From Planctomycetota bacterium (GTDB taxonomy: Bacteria > Planctomycetota > UBA11346), in NCBI GenBank assembly GCA_947440715.1, contig CANETI010000006.1, positions 1-18,994 of the forward strand: 18,994 nt of DNA, in the 5' to 3' direction. This document shows, piece by piece, positions 1 through 7,161 of this stretch (position 1 is its first letter; each line of letters opens with the position of its first letter). The notes beneath the pieces are model-generated. The model was given only the letters and a program-made list of their open reading frames with translations. It was not told the origin of the DNA and did no database searches. The position numbers and the translations under genes were made by a program.

Positions 1-468
1 CCCCCAGCAACAACGCAGGTAAAACCCCAAGCGAAACGCAGCGAACTACGCAGTCGTGGTCGCGAGGTTGCCGTGCAGATGCTCTATAGTTTTGAACAAA
101 ATAAATACGTCGACGATGGTCAGTTATTAACTCCGGAAGCCACCGAAGGTCTCGACGACGACACGATAGTTTTTGCAAAATCTTTGCTGGCAGGTTTTAT
201 TAAAGAACGCCCCGCCATCGATGCGGCGGTCGATAAACGTTTGGATAATTGGACGATTCATCGTTTAGCAGTGGCAGATCGCGCCCTGCTGCGGTTGGGC
301 AGTTATGAGATCATGTATTGTGCTGAAACGCCGCCAAAAGTCGTCATTAATGAATACATCGAATTAGCAAAGTTATATGGCAGCGACATAAAAACGTCAA
401 AATTAGTCAATGCGGTTCTGGATAAACTGGCGAAAGAGCAACGCGCGGATTCAGGCAAGAAAGCCTGA
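1..468 (+). CDS. nusB: Transcription antitermination factor NusB (5' end off window)
   Basis: NusB is a small all-helical protein that, with NusE (ribosomal protein S10), binds boxA RNA and promotes antitermination of rRNA transcription. The frame is open from base 1, and an RSRGREVAVQMLYSFEQ stretch, matching the family's helix 1 (xxRRxAREAALQxLY), lies before and across the first ATG at 73. That ATG is therefore internal and the true start lies upstream of the window. The C-terminal half has the family signatures NWTIHRLAVADRALLRLGSYE and PPKVVINEYIELAKLYG. The usual 'KFVNGVLD' near the end reads KLVNAVLD, a mild deviation. The protein ends in a short polar tail. ribD follows after about 100 bp, an arrangement in keeping with the common ribH-nusB and riboflavin neighbourhoods; ribH itself is not visible. 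Identity is secure. Confidence 0.93.
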   Translation, partial: PPATTQVKPQAKRSELRSRGREVAVQMLYSFEQNKYVDDGQLLTPEATEGLDDDTIVFAKSLLAGFIKERPAIDAAVDKRLDNWTIHRLAVADRALLRLGSYEIMYCAETPPKVVINEYIELAKLYGSDIKTSKLVNAVLDKLAKEQRADSGKKA

Positions 469-559
469 CGTGAAGTCTGATATGATGCCATGGTCGTTAG
501 CATGGTTCACGGCTGAGAAGCGGGCCAAGGTCGTGCGCGGGGATTTTCTCAATATATTT

Positions 560-565
560 AGGTGG
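560..565 (+). promoter_or_regulatory. Ribosome binding site that sets the ribD start
   Basis: AGGTGG lies five bases before the GTG at 571. The in-frame GTG at 562 overlaps this site and has no Shine-Dalgarno of its own, so 571 is the better start. Confidence 0.6.
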
Positions 566-570
566 TTGTT

Positions 571-1695
571 GTGAGTGCTGACGACCATCGTTGGATGCGT
601 CGAGCGGTGCGCTTGGCGACGCTCAGTTTAGGTCGGACATGGCCAAATCCTGGGGTTGGTTGTGTGCTGGTGCGTGGTGGTCAATTGCTCGGTGAAGGTC
701 GCCATGCCGTTTACGGACAGTCACATGCAGAAGTAAATGCCTTGAATCAATGTCGCGCCCTGGGTTATGATCCACGTGGCGCAACGGCGTATGTGACGTT
801 GGCACCGTGTACGCGTCAGGGACGTCAGCCACCGTGTACCCAGGCCTTAATTTCAGCCGGACTATCGCGTGTCGTTGCTGCGATGAGTGATCCGAATCAA
901 GACGATCCGGCCATTCATTTAGCCGAAGCGGGAATTGCTTACGAAGAGGGGTGCGGTCGCGTTGCCGCCATGCAATTACATGGTGGTTTTTTAAGCCGTG
1001 TCGGTCACGGACGTCCGCGATTTACCGGTAAATGGGCGATGACTCTGGATGGACAATTGGCCACGCATACCGGTGACAGCGGTTGGATTTCCAGCGATGA
1101 AGCGTTGGCATTAAGCCGTCGTCGTCGTCGTGCTTTTGATGCGATTATGATTGGTGCGGGTACGGCGATTGCCGATGATCCGCGTTTATTGTCGGCCACG
1201 GTTGGTGAACGTACGCCGGTGCGCGTGGTAATTTCTGCCACTGCCACGTTGTCGTCGCGTTCCGTTTTAGTTGCCACTCGGCCAGCGGCTACGGTTTTGG
1301 TGATCCATGATGCTCAGGCGAGTGCGCAGAATTGTGCGCAACTACGTGCAGCGGGGGTGGAATTAATTTCGGTAGCAAATGCGCATGATCCGCACGACGT
1401 AGCGACTGCATTGGGTAGTTACGGTTTAAACGAGGTATTGGTCGAAGGAGGTGCGCAAATACATGGCGCATTTTTGCGTGCCGGATTGTACGATCGCTTG
1501 GAAGTGTACCTGGGAGCGCAAACCGTTGGTGGTGGAATGAGCGTCGCGGCTGGTTGTGGCGTTGCGATGATGTCGGCAGCGGCGACCTGGGAACATGAAG
1601 TCGCGCCAGTCGTCCTAGGAACAACCGTGTTTTTGCGTCTGCGTCGGCCTCCTGTGTTGGGCGTGGGCGAAGAACCCGTCGTGGTCGAAGACTGA
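571..1695 (+). CDS. ribD: Bifunctional riboflavin biosynthesis deaminase/reductase RibD
   Basis: RibD carries out two steps of riboflavin synthesis: zinc-dependent deamination of the pyrimidine produced by GTP cyclohydrolase II, then NADPH-dependent reduction of the ribose side chain. The N-terminal deaminase domain (about residues 5-140) has the PNPGVGCVLV loop, the HAE zinc/catalytic motif (residues 52-54 from the GTG at 571) and the zinc cysteines of the PCxxxGxxPPC motif (C80 and C89). The C-terminal reductase domain starts near GKWAMTLDGQLAT, followed by GDSGWISSDEA, DAIMIGAGTAIADDPRL and LVEGGAQIHGAFLRAGL, all typical. Odd points: the nearly invariant TLEPCxHxG reads TLAPCTRQG, losing the Glu and the His, while the metal ligands remain. 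Length (about 374 residues) is normal. The stop codon lies in a 13-bp tandem duplication. Start 571 is preferred over 562 because of the upstream AGGTGG. Confidence 0.93.
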   Translation: MSADDHRWMRRAVRLATLSLGRTWPNPGVGCVLVRGGQLLGEGRHAVYGQSHAEVNALNQCRALGYDPRGATAYVTLAPCTRQGRQPPCTQALISAGLSRVVAAMSDPNQDDPAIHLAEAGIAYEEGCGRVAAMQLHGGFLSRVGHGRPRFTGKWAMTLDGQLATHTGDSGWISSDEALALSRRRRRAFDAIMIGAGTAIADDPRLLSATVGERTPVRVVISATATLSSRSVLVATRPAATVLVIHDAQASAQNCAQLRAAGVELISVANAHDPHDVATALGSYGLNEVLVEGGAQIHGAFLRAGLYDRLEVYLGAQTVGGGMSVAAGCGVAMMSAAATWEHEVAPVVLGTTVFLRLRRPPVLGVGEEPVVVED

Positions 1696-1716
1696 AGCGG
1701 TAAACTGAAGCGGTAA
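1691..1716 (+). repeat. 13-bp tandem duplication over the ribD stop codon
   Basis: The unit ACTGAAGCGGTAA occurs twice back to back (1691-1703 and 1704-1716) with no mismatch. The first copy contains the ribD TGA, and the second is entirely 3' untranslated. It looks like a recent slippage duplication. Confidence 0.9.
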
Positions 1717-1797
1717 AAGCAGGCACCCAAACTTTTTAACGGGTCGGTGCCATGGTGGGCCTTTCGGACGCCAGAATATTCCTTACACCCTGACCAC

Positions 1798-2799
1798 ATG
1801 CTGCTTGATTGGTTGAAACTAACGCGCGCCACGGGGCTGGTGACTATCTTTAGCAATATCACCGCTGCAGTCGTCATGGCTGTTTACGCGAGTGAGGGCT
1901 TGGATCCTAAATGGTTAATTAAGCGTTTATATCAAGGTGGTTTTTCGCAAATCGCGTGGTTGGTGTTGGCGAGTTGTCTGCTCTATCTCGCAGGCATGTT
2001 GTGGAATGATCTCGCCGATGTTGGCCGTGATCGCACATTGCATCCGCGTCGTCCGCTGCCCTCAGGGCGTATTGGTTTAGGCGCGGCCTTTTTTGTTGGC
2101 GTGCTGTTGGCCATCGGCGCCTTGATGAGTGCGGCTTTAGTCGATGTCCATGCCTTTTATGCGGCAGGGGTCGTACTGAGTTTGATCATGCTCTATAATT
2201 TAGCGACCAAAGATATTCCGTATGTGGGCAGTGTGACCATGGCGTTAGTGCGTTATTCGCACGCTATTTTTGCTTTGTTAATATTGGGTAATGATTATTT
2301 AAAATTGGCGATCATTGGTTTTGGCACGGGTAGCAACGGTATGTTGTTGGTTTATCCGACCGTGCTGGGTTGTTATATTTTTGGCGTAACTTTGATTAGT
2401 GAATTAGAAAGTCGCGCTGGTCGTCGCGTGGAATTACTAATTGGTGGTCTATTTGTGTTTGGTAGTATTGGTGCGGCTGGGTGGTTATTGACGCGGGCGC
2501 ATTGGATTCGCGCGTTAGGCCCTGGGGATGATAAATTATATGTGGTTGGAATTGGATTGTCGGCGGTATTAGGCGCCATGCTGTTTGGTTGGTTGCTTTA
2601 CCGTGTGGGTAAACCGTGGTTGGCAGCTTTGCGTTCTGGACGCAGCGAACAGGTTGGCCCAGTCGTTGGCGCTGCCTTAGGCGGTATTTTGTTTTTTGAT
2701 GCTTTGATCGCGACTTCTGCTCATCCGATTGGTGGGCTAGCCATTCTGTGTTTAGTGCCGGTGTTTATGATCGGAAAACGTTTTGTGCGCATGGATTGA
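1798..2799 (+). CDS. UbiA-superfamily prenyltransferase, membrane protein
   Basis: UbiA enzymes are multi-pass membrane proteins that transfer an isoprenoid chain to an aromatic or other acceptor. This protein is almost entirely hydrophobic, with eight or nine likely membrane segments. It has the first Asp-rich motif NDLADVGRD (N70, D71, D74, D78 counted from ATG 1798), followed by HPRRPLPSGRI, the pattern that defines the superfamily. The second Asp-rich motif (DxxxD between later helices) is not seen. At the matching place it reads SELESRAGRR (E202, E204), which recalls EboC-type UbiA relatives more than quinone or heme enzymes. The acceptor is unknown. ATG 1798 gives a natural family start (LLDWLKLTRATGL). 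A GTG at 1747 would add 17 residues of unconvincing sequence and overlaps an inverted repeat. There is no Shine-Dalgarno before either. Family is sure; substrate is not. Confidence 0.82.
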   Translation: MLLDWLKLTRATGLVTIFSNITAAVVMAVYASEGLDPKWLIKRLYQGGFSQIAWLVLASCLLYLAGMLWNDLADVGRDRTLHPRRPLPSGRIGLGAAFFVGVLLAIGALMSAALVDVHAFYAAGVVLSLIMLYNLATKDIPYVGSVTMALVRYSHAIFALLILGNDYLKLAIIGFGTGSNGMLLVYPTVLGCYIFGVTLISELESRAGRRVELLIGGLFVFGSIGAAGWLLTRAHWIRALGPGDDKLYVVGIGLSAVLGAMLFGWLLYRVGKPWLAALRSGRSEQVGPVVGAALGGILFFDALIATSAHPIGGLAILCLVPVFMIGKRFVRMD

Positions 2800-2803
2800 A
2801 AAT

Positions 2804-2816
2804 CGTACCAGGTACG
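2804..2816. repeat. Palindrome CGTACC-A-GGTACG upstream of the hybrid kinase
   Basis: A perfect 6+1+6 inverted repeat lies just after the prenyltransferase stop and about 65 bases before the kinase ATG. A second, weaker repeat (GAGC-GTTTT-GCTC, 2824-2836) follows. It may be an operator for the kinase/regulator operon. It is not followed by a T tract and so is a poor terminator. Confidence 0.4.
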
Positions 2817-2880
2817 CTGAATTGAGCGTTTTGCTCCTGTCTTCTTGACCCGATGTTCCGCTGTAGACCCTGCATCCCCA

Positions 2881-5661
2881 ATGCGTTCACCTCCAGCCAT
2901 CATGATTGTGGAAGACGATGCAACGACGTCGATGTTGGTTGATATCCAATTGAAGGCTTTGGGTTATCAAGTTTGTGGCGTGGTACGAAGTGGTGAAGCG
3001 GCGTTGCTGGCAGTGGTCGATCAGCAGCCAGATTTGATCCTGATGGACGTTATTTTGGAAGGCGCAATGGATGGCGTCGAAACCGCGTTGGCAATGATGC
3101 GGCGTGGTCATGGAGTGCCGGTCGTATTTTTGACGGCGCGTAATGATCATGCGACCATGGAGCGCATTCGTGGTTCGATGCCGTTCGGTTGTTTAATTAA
3201 ACCATTACGCCAAGAAGAATTGGGCACCGCGATTGCGATAGCATTGCGTGGTCATCGTTTGGAAGCACAAGCGCGTCGTTCACAAGACGATTTAGCGATG
3301 ATTTTAGATGTGGTCGATCAGGCAATTCTGACCATCAATGTTAATGGCCAAGTGATGTTCATGAATGAAGTGGCCGAGAAATTGAGCGGCTGTTTGCGCC
3401 ATTTAGGCGAGGACATGCATATAGATCAAGTCTTGCCACTGAGCAAGCCGGCCATGCCGTGGCTGTCGTGGTTGGCACACGAAGATCGTACCAGTGAACG
3501 TGTGGTGCGAGTTCGTGTGCGTGGTGGCGCAGAGCGATTAGTTCACCTCACCGTAGCGCAAACACGAACGGAAATATCGGGTCACAGCAAAACCGTGTTG
3601 ATGCTCAATGATGTGACCGATCGCAATGATCACGAGCACGAACAACATCGCCTTCAAGCCGATGTTCGGCGTATGAATCGGGCGCTCCATGTCTTAAGTG
3701 AATCATCGCGCGCTTTACAACGTGCGACGAGTGAGCCTGAATTATTTCAAGAAGTCTGCCGTTTGACGGTGGCTTTAGGTTATCGTTTGGCGTGGGTTGG
3801 TTTGGCCCAGCACGACACGGCTCAATCTGTTGAGCCCGTGGCGCAGGCGGGGTATGGGGACCGTTATTTAGAAGAAATCAGACCAACGTGGGGTGCTCAA
3901 GGCGCTGATGAAGGTCCGACGGGCGCGGCGATTCGCAGCGGTGAAATTGCCATCGCTCGCGATATTTTAGCCGATGACCGCTATAGCGATTGGCGGATGG
4001 AGGCAGCAAAGCGCGGTTATGCCTCAGGTATTGCCTTGCCGATTAAATCTGGTGATCGCGTCATTGGTGCACTTACGATTTATGCCACTGAAGGCGATGC
4101 TTTTGGCGCAGATGAAGTCGAATTATTGGGCGAGTTGGCAGAAAACGTGTCGTATGGGGTGTTGGCTTTGCAAGCGCGTAGCGAACGCCAACGGGTTGAG
4201 CAAGATTTATTAAAAGCAGAGGCTCGATATCGCGCATTGGTGGAGCAAATACCGATTGTGACTTATGTCGCAGCGGCAGATGAAATGGCCAGTCGTTTAT
4301 ATTTAAGTCCACAAATTACCACGGTTACAGGCTTCCATCCTGAACGCTGGATTTCAAACCCCGCATTTTTTGTTAACCGATTGCATCCGAATGACCGTAT
4401 GCGGATTATGGAAGAAATTACCCGTTGTCGTGAGCAAGGAATTCCGCTCGCCTGTGAATATCGCGTTTTGGCGCAAGATGGCGGAAGCGTGTGGGTGCGC
4501 GATGAAGCCAAGCTGGTACGTGATGAACATGGTCGCGGACAATTTATTCATGGGGTAATGATCGATATTACCCAGCGGCGCATAGCGGAAGAATCATTGC
4601 ATCAAGCGTTGGCCACTTTGCGCGCGATGATTGATGCTTCGCCTTTGGCAATTTATACTTTGGATATCGACGGCTGTATTAGCGATGTGTGGAACCATGC
4701 CGCAACCGAATTGTTTGGTTGGCGTCGTGAAGACGTCATTGGTAAACGACCGCCTTTTGTTACCCAGGAAAAATTTGCTGAATCACGAGCCTTTTTGGCG
4801 CGCATTCTGAGTGGAGAAGTGTTTACCGATGTCGAAATTCAGCGAGCGAATTCCAGTGGGGTGATCATCGATTTAAATTTAGCTGGCGCACCATTGAGCG
4901 ACCCTGATGGTCGTGTCATTGGAGCAATTGTGATGTTGGCAGATATTTCGAGTCGTAAGCGTGCCGAAAATGCGCTGATGACCTCGCAGCGCGATGCGAC
5001 CTTGGGCCGCATGGCGGCAGTAGTTGCACACGAAGTAAATAATCCGTTAGCCGCCATTAAAGCGTGGTTGGGATTAGTGCGTGCTGATTTAGCTTCGATG
5101 CCGGATGCGTGTAGTCATTTAGATATGATTGCTGAACAGGTTGATCGTATTGCGCGCACGGTGCGAAATCTTTTAGGATTTGCTCGGCAACGAGAAGCCA
5201 AAGAAGGTCGTGTGCCAGCGACGGTATTGATTCGCACCGTTGCGACATTATTTACTGGCCGCATGCGCGCACGTGGCATTACATTTGAGTGTCATATTCC
5301 TAATGATTTGCCGATTATTCACGGGGACAACGACCAGCTACAAGAAGTTTTGATTAATTTACTGGAAAATGCCTCACAGGCACTCAGTTCAGGTCATCGT
5401 GTTGAATTACGTGCGAAAGCGCAAAGTCAGCAATTAGATATCGTCGTTGAAGATAACGGCCCAGGCCTTGGTCCCGACCCAGAACGGTTGTTTACGCCCT
5501 TTGTCACCACCAAAGTAAATGGCACCGGATTGGGTTTGTCAGTGGCACGTCGCATCTGTGTTGCGCACGGAGGACGTTTGTCTGCCGAAAATGTCGATAG
5601 CGGGGGCGCTCGTTTTAGCGTAATGTTACCCACACTGACTTTGTTGACGGAGAAAAAATGA
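2881..5661 (+). CDS. REC-PAS-GAF-PAS-PAS hybrid sensor histidine kinase
   Basis: This is a large cytoplasmic sensor kinase with no membrane segment. Domains in order, counted from ATG 2881: a receiver at about 5-120 with acidic pocket E11/D12/D13, phospho-acceptor D56, T85 and K107; a PAS at about 135-235; a GAF at about 265-430; a second PAS/PAC at about 447-565; a third PAS at about 572-692; a HisKA dimerisation domain with phospho-accepting H717 in AHEVNNPLAAIK; and an ATPase domain with N box (QLQEVLINLLENASQ), G1 box (EDNGPGLG) and the GTGLGLSVARR box. The H box and ATPase are NtrB-like. The stop overlaps the next gene as ATGA, so the NtrC-type regulator is the likely partner. A receiver at the N terminus of a kinase suggests this protein is itself controlled by another kinase. 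TTG at 2845 is an alternative start adding 12 residues outside the receiver fold. The signals sensed by the PAS and GAF domains cannot be read from the sequence. Confidence 0.9.
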   Translation: MRSPPAIMIVEDDATTSMLVDIQLKALGYQVCGVVRSGEAALLAVVDQQPDLILMDVILEGAMDGVETALAMMRRGHGVPVVFLTARNDHATMERIRGSMPFGCLIKPLRQEELGTAIAIALRGHRLEAQARRSQDDLAMILDVVDQAILTINVNGQVMFMNEVAEKLSGCLRHLGEDMHIDQVLPLSKPAMPWLSWLAHEDRTSERVVRVRVRGGAERLVHLTVAQTRTEISGHSKTVLMLNDVTDRNDHEHEQHRLQADVRRMNRALHVLSESSRALQRATSEPELFQEVCRLTVALGYRLAWVGLAQHDTAQSVEPVAQAGYGDRYLEEIRPTWGAQGADEGPTGAAIRSGEIAIARDILADDRYSDWRMEAAKRGYASGIALPIKSGDRVIGALTIYATEGDAFGADEVELLGELAENVSYGVLALQARSERQRVEQDLLKAEARYRALVEQIPIVTYVAAADEMASRLYLSPQITTVTGFHPERWISNPAFFVNRLHPNDRMRIMEEITRCREQGIPLACEYRVLAQDGGSVWVRDEAKLVRDEHGRGQFIHGVMIDITQRRIAEESLHQALATLRAMIDASPLAIYTLDIDGCISDVWNHAATELFGWRREDVIGKRPPFVTQEKFAESRAFLARILSGEVFTDVEIQRANSSGVIIDLNLAGAPLSDPDGRVIGAIVMLADISSRKRAENALMTSQRDATLGRMAAVVAHEVNNPLAAIKAWLGLVRADLASMPDACSHLDMIAEQVDRIARTVRNLLGFARQREAKEGRVPATVLIRTVATLFTGRMRARGITFECHIPNDLPIIHGDNDQLQEVLINLLENASQALSSGHRVELRAKAQSQQLDIVVEDNGPGLGPDPERLFTPFVTTKVNGTGLGLSVARRICVAHGGRLSAENVDSGGARFSVMLPTLTLLTEKK
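5649..5652 (+). promoter_or_regulatory. Ribosome binding site for the NtrC-type regulator
   Basis: GGAG sits five bases before ATG 5658 and lies inside the last codons of the kinase, as expected for translational coupling. Confidence 0.55.
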
Positions 5662-6986
5662 AAGTCGTATTGGTTGATGATGATGATGGACTTCGCGGTG
5701 CTTTAACCGAGTTACTCAAGCGTGCCGGTCATCAAGTCGTCAGCTGCCCAGATGGTGCCAGTGGCTTGAAAGCGGTAGAGGAAGCTGACTTAATGGTAAC
5801 GGATCTGCGCATGCCCGGCTTTGATGGCTTGTCGTTATTGCGCGAGGCGCGTTTACGTCGTCCGACTTTGCAAGTCATTGTGATGACGGGTTATGGTTCT
5901 ATTAGCTCTGCCGTTGAAGCGATGCGCCTGGGTGCGCGTGCTTATTTGACTAAGCCGTTCGAAACCGATGAGTTATTGCTTCATCTGCGCGAAGTGGAAA
6001 CCGTGCAACGATTAAAAGAAGCGGCCAGTTCTGGTCGTGGTAAATTGGTTGGTACCGGTACTGCCATGCGTCGTGTTTACACAGAAATTGACGTCGCCGC
6101 ATCGTCAGATGCGCCCGTGTTAATCATGGGCGAAACCGGAACGGGTAAGGAATTAGCTGCCCAAGCCATTCATCAAGGTTCACGACGTAGCCAAGGTCCG
6201 TTTATTGCCGTGAATTGTGGCGCCATTTCTCGTGAGCTCATTGAAAGTGAATTGTTTGGCCATGAAGCAGGCTCGTTTACTGGAGCGCAGGGGCGTAAAC
6301 GTGGGCGCTTTTCGTTAGCGCGTGGCGGCACTTTATTTCTCGATGAAATAAATTCGCTGCCGTTAGACCTTCAGCCTAAATTATTGCGCGCGATTGAGTC
6401 ACGCGAAATTTGGCCAGTTGGTGCTGAGGCTCCAGAAAAAACAGATTTGCGTTTATTGGCCGCGACGAATGTGCGTTTAGATAATTTGGTGCGTGAAGAA
6501 CGATTCCGCGAAGATTTATATTATCGCCTGCATGTGTTGCATGTGAATATGCCGACTCTGCGTGAGCATCCGGAAGATATTCCGCAAATTGTGCATGCGC
6601 TTCTGCAGCGATTAACCAACGGAGAGGCGCGGCATAGCATTACCGCGAATGCCTTATCCAGTTTATTATCGCGATCATGGGCGGGTAATGTGCGCGAGTT
6701 AGCTAATGCTTTGGAACGTGCCTTGGCACGAAGCGCCGTGTCGCTGCCGGGACAGTCCGCTTTTGCGCCACTGACCATTTCGTTGGAACACTTAGATCCA
6801 GCGAATAGCACGTCATCGGCTCTCGCCTTCAAACAAGGGCGCGAACGTGCGGCAGAGGAATGGGCCCGCACAGCGATCCGCAATGCCTTGGTGCGATCAC
6901 GCGGTAATACCTCTGAAGCCGCTCGCATTTTGAAGATGAGTCGCACGGCGTTGTTGCGTTTGATCAGCAAGTATGGGTTGCGCTAA
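5658..6986 (+). CDS. NtrC-family sigma-54-dependent response regulator
   Basis: This is a bacterial enhancer-binding protein that, once phosphorylated, remodels RNA polymerase holding sigma-54. The receiver (1-120) has D7/D8 pocket residues, phospho-acceptor D49 in DLRMPG, T77 and K99. The AAA+ domain has Walker A GETGTGKE (158-165), the sigma-54-contacting loop at 205-210, Walker B LFLDE (226-230) and the FREDLYYRL arginine-finger region. The C terminus has a Fis-type helix-turn-helix (GNTSEAARILKMSRTALLRLISKYGL). The loop reads GSFTGA instead of GAFTGA; Ser at this place is a mild change and the key Phe, Thr and Gly remain, so activity is expected. The start is fixed by the ATGA overlap and a GGAG site. 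I found no clear -24/-12 (TGGCAC-N5-TTGC) promoter between genes here, so its targets lie elsewhere or are too diverged to see. Confidence 0.94.
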   Translation: MKVVLVDDDDGLRGALTELLKRAGHQVVSCPDGASGLKAVEEADLMVTDLRMPGFDGLSLLREARLRRPTLQVIVMTGYGSISSAVEAMRLGARAYLTKPFETDELLLHLREVETVQRLKEAASSGRGKLVGTGTAMRRVYTEIDVAASSDAPVLIMGETGTGKELAAQAIHQGSRRSQGPFIAVNCGAISRELIESELFGHEAGSFTGAQGRKRGRFSLARGGTLFLDEINSLPLDLQPKLLRAIESREIWPVGAEAPEKTDLRLLAATNVRLDNLVREERFREDLYYRLHVLHVNMPTLREHPEDIPQIVHALLQRLTNGEARHSITANALSSLLSRSWAGNVRELANALERALARSAVSLPGQSAFAPLTISLEHLDPANSTSSALAFKQGRERAAEEWARTAIRNALVRSRGNTSEAARILKMSRTALLRLISKYGLR

Positions 6987-7006
6987 CTGCTACAGTTTGA
7001 TGCCTA

Positions 7007-7028
7007 CCTGTCGTAAATAGGCGACAGG
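7007..7028. repeat. Inverted repeat copy 1, CCTGTCG-N8-CGACAGG
   Basis: Seven-base perfect arms (7007-7013 and 7022-7028) flank an 8-base centre, 20 bases after the regulator stop. The core CTGTCG-N8-CGACAG recurs 68 bp downstream with a different centre. There is no T tract after it, so an operator or RNA hairpin is more likely than a terminator. Confidence 0.6.
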
Positions 7029-7075
7029 CCAAAATAACATAAATCACCGTGTAATAATCAAAAAGCTGTAAACGG

Positions 7076-7095
7076 CTGTCGCTTAGTTACGACAG
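7076..7095. repeat. Inverted repeat copy 2, CTGTCG-N8-CGACAG
   Basis: Six-base perfect arms (7076-7081 and 7090-7095) flank an 8-base centre unlike that of copy 1. ACGG (7072-7075) and CCGT (7099-7102) could lengthen the stem past a 3-base bulge. It lies 67 bases before the GTG of the CheX-like gene, in the range for an operator of that gene. Confidence 0.6.
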
Positions 7096-7161
7096 TTGCC
7101 GTCATAAGCCGTGTGTTGAACATATATTTAATACGGCACGGCATGTGCTCACTCTCTATTT

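Noticed and set aside
487..505. Short CCATG...CATGG repeat after nusB, considered as a terminator or riboswitch
   Set aside because: The stem is five bases with no T tract, and nothing resembles the conserved FMN riboswitch helices before ribD.
1722..1751. Inverted repeat GGCACC...GGTGCC between ribD and the prenyltransferase, considered as a terminator
   Set aside because: The stem is only 6 bp with an 18-base loop and no T tract follows. It counts only as mild evidence against the GTG 1747 start.
7096..7132. Possible sigma-70 promoter (TTGCCG or TTGAAC with an AT-rich TATATTTAAT) before the CheX-like gene
   Set aside because: Neither -35 candidate has a proper 16-18 base spacing to a good -10, so I do not list it as a promoter.
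5658..7161. Search for -24/-12 sigma-54 promoters near the NtrC-type regulator
   Set aside because: TGGCAC occurs in several genes of the window, but none has TTGC at the required distance, and no intergenic example was seen.
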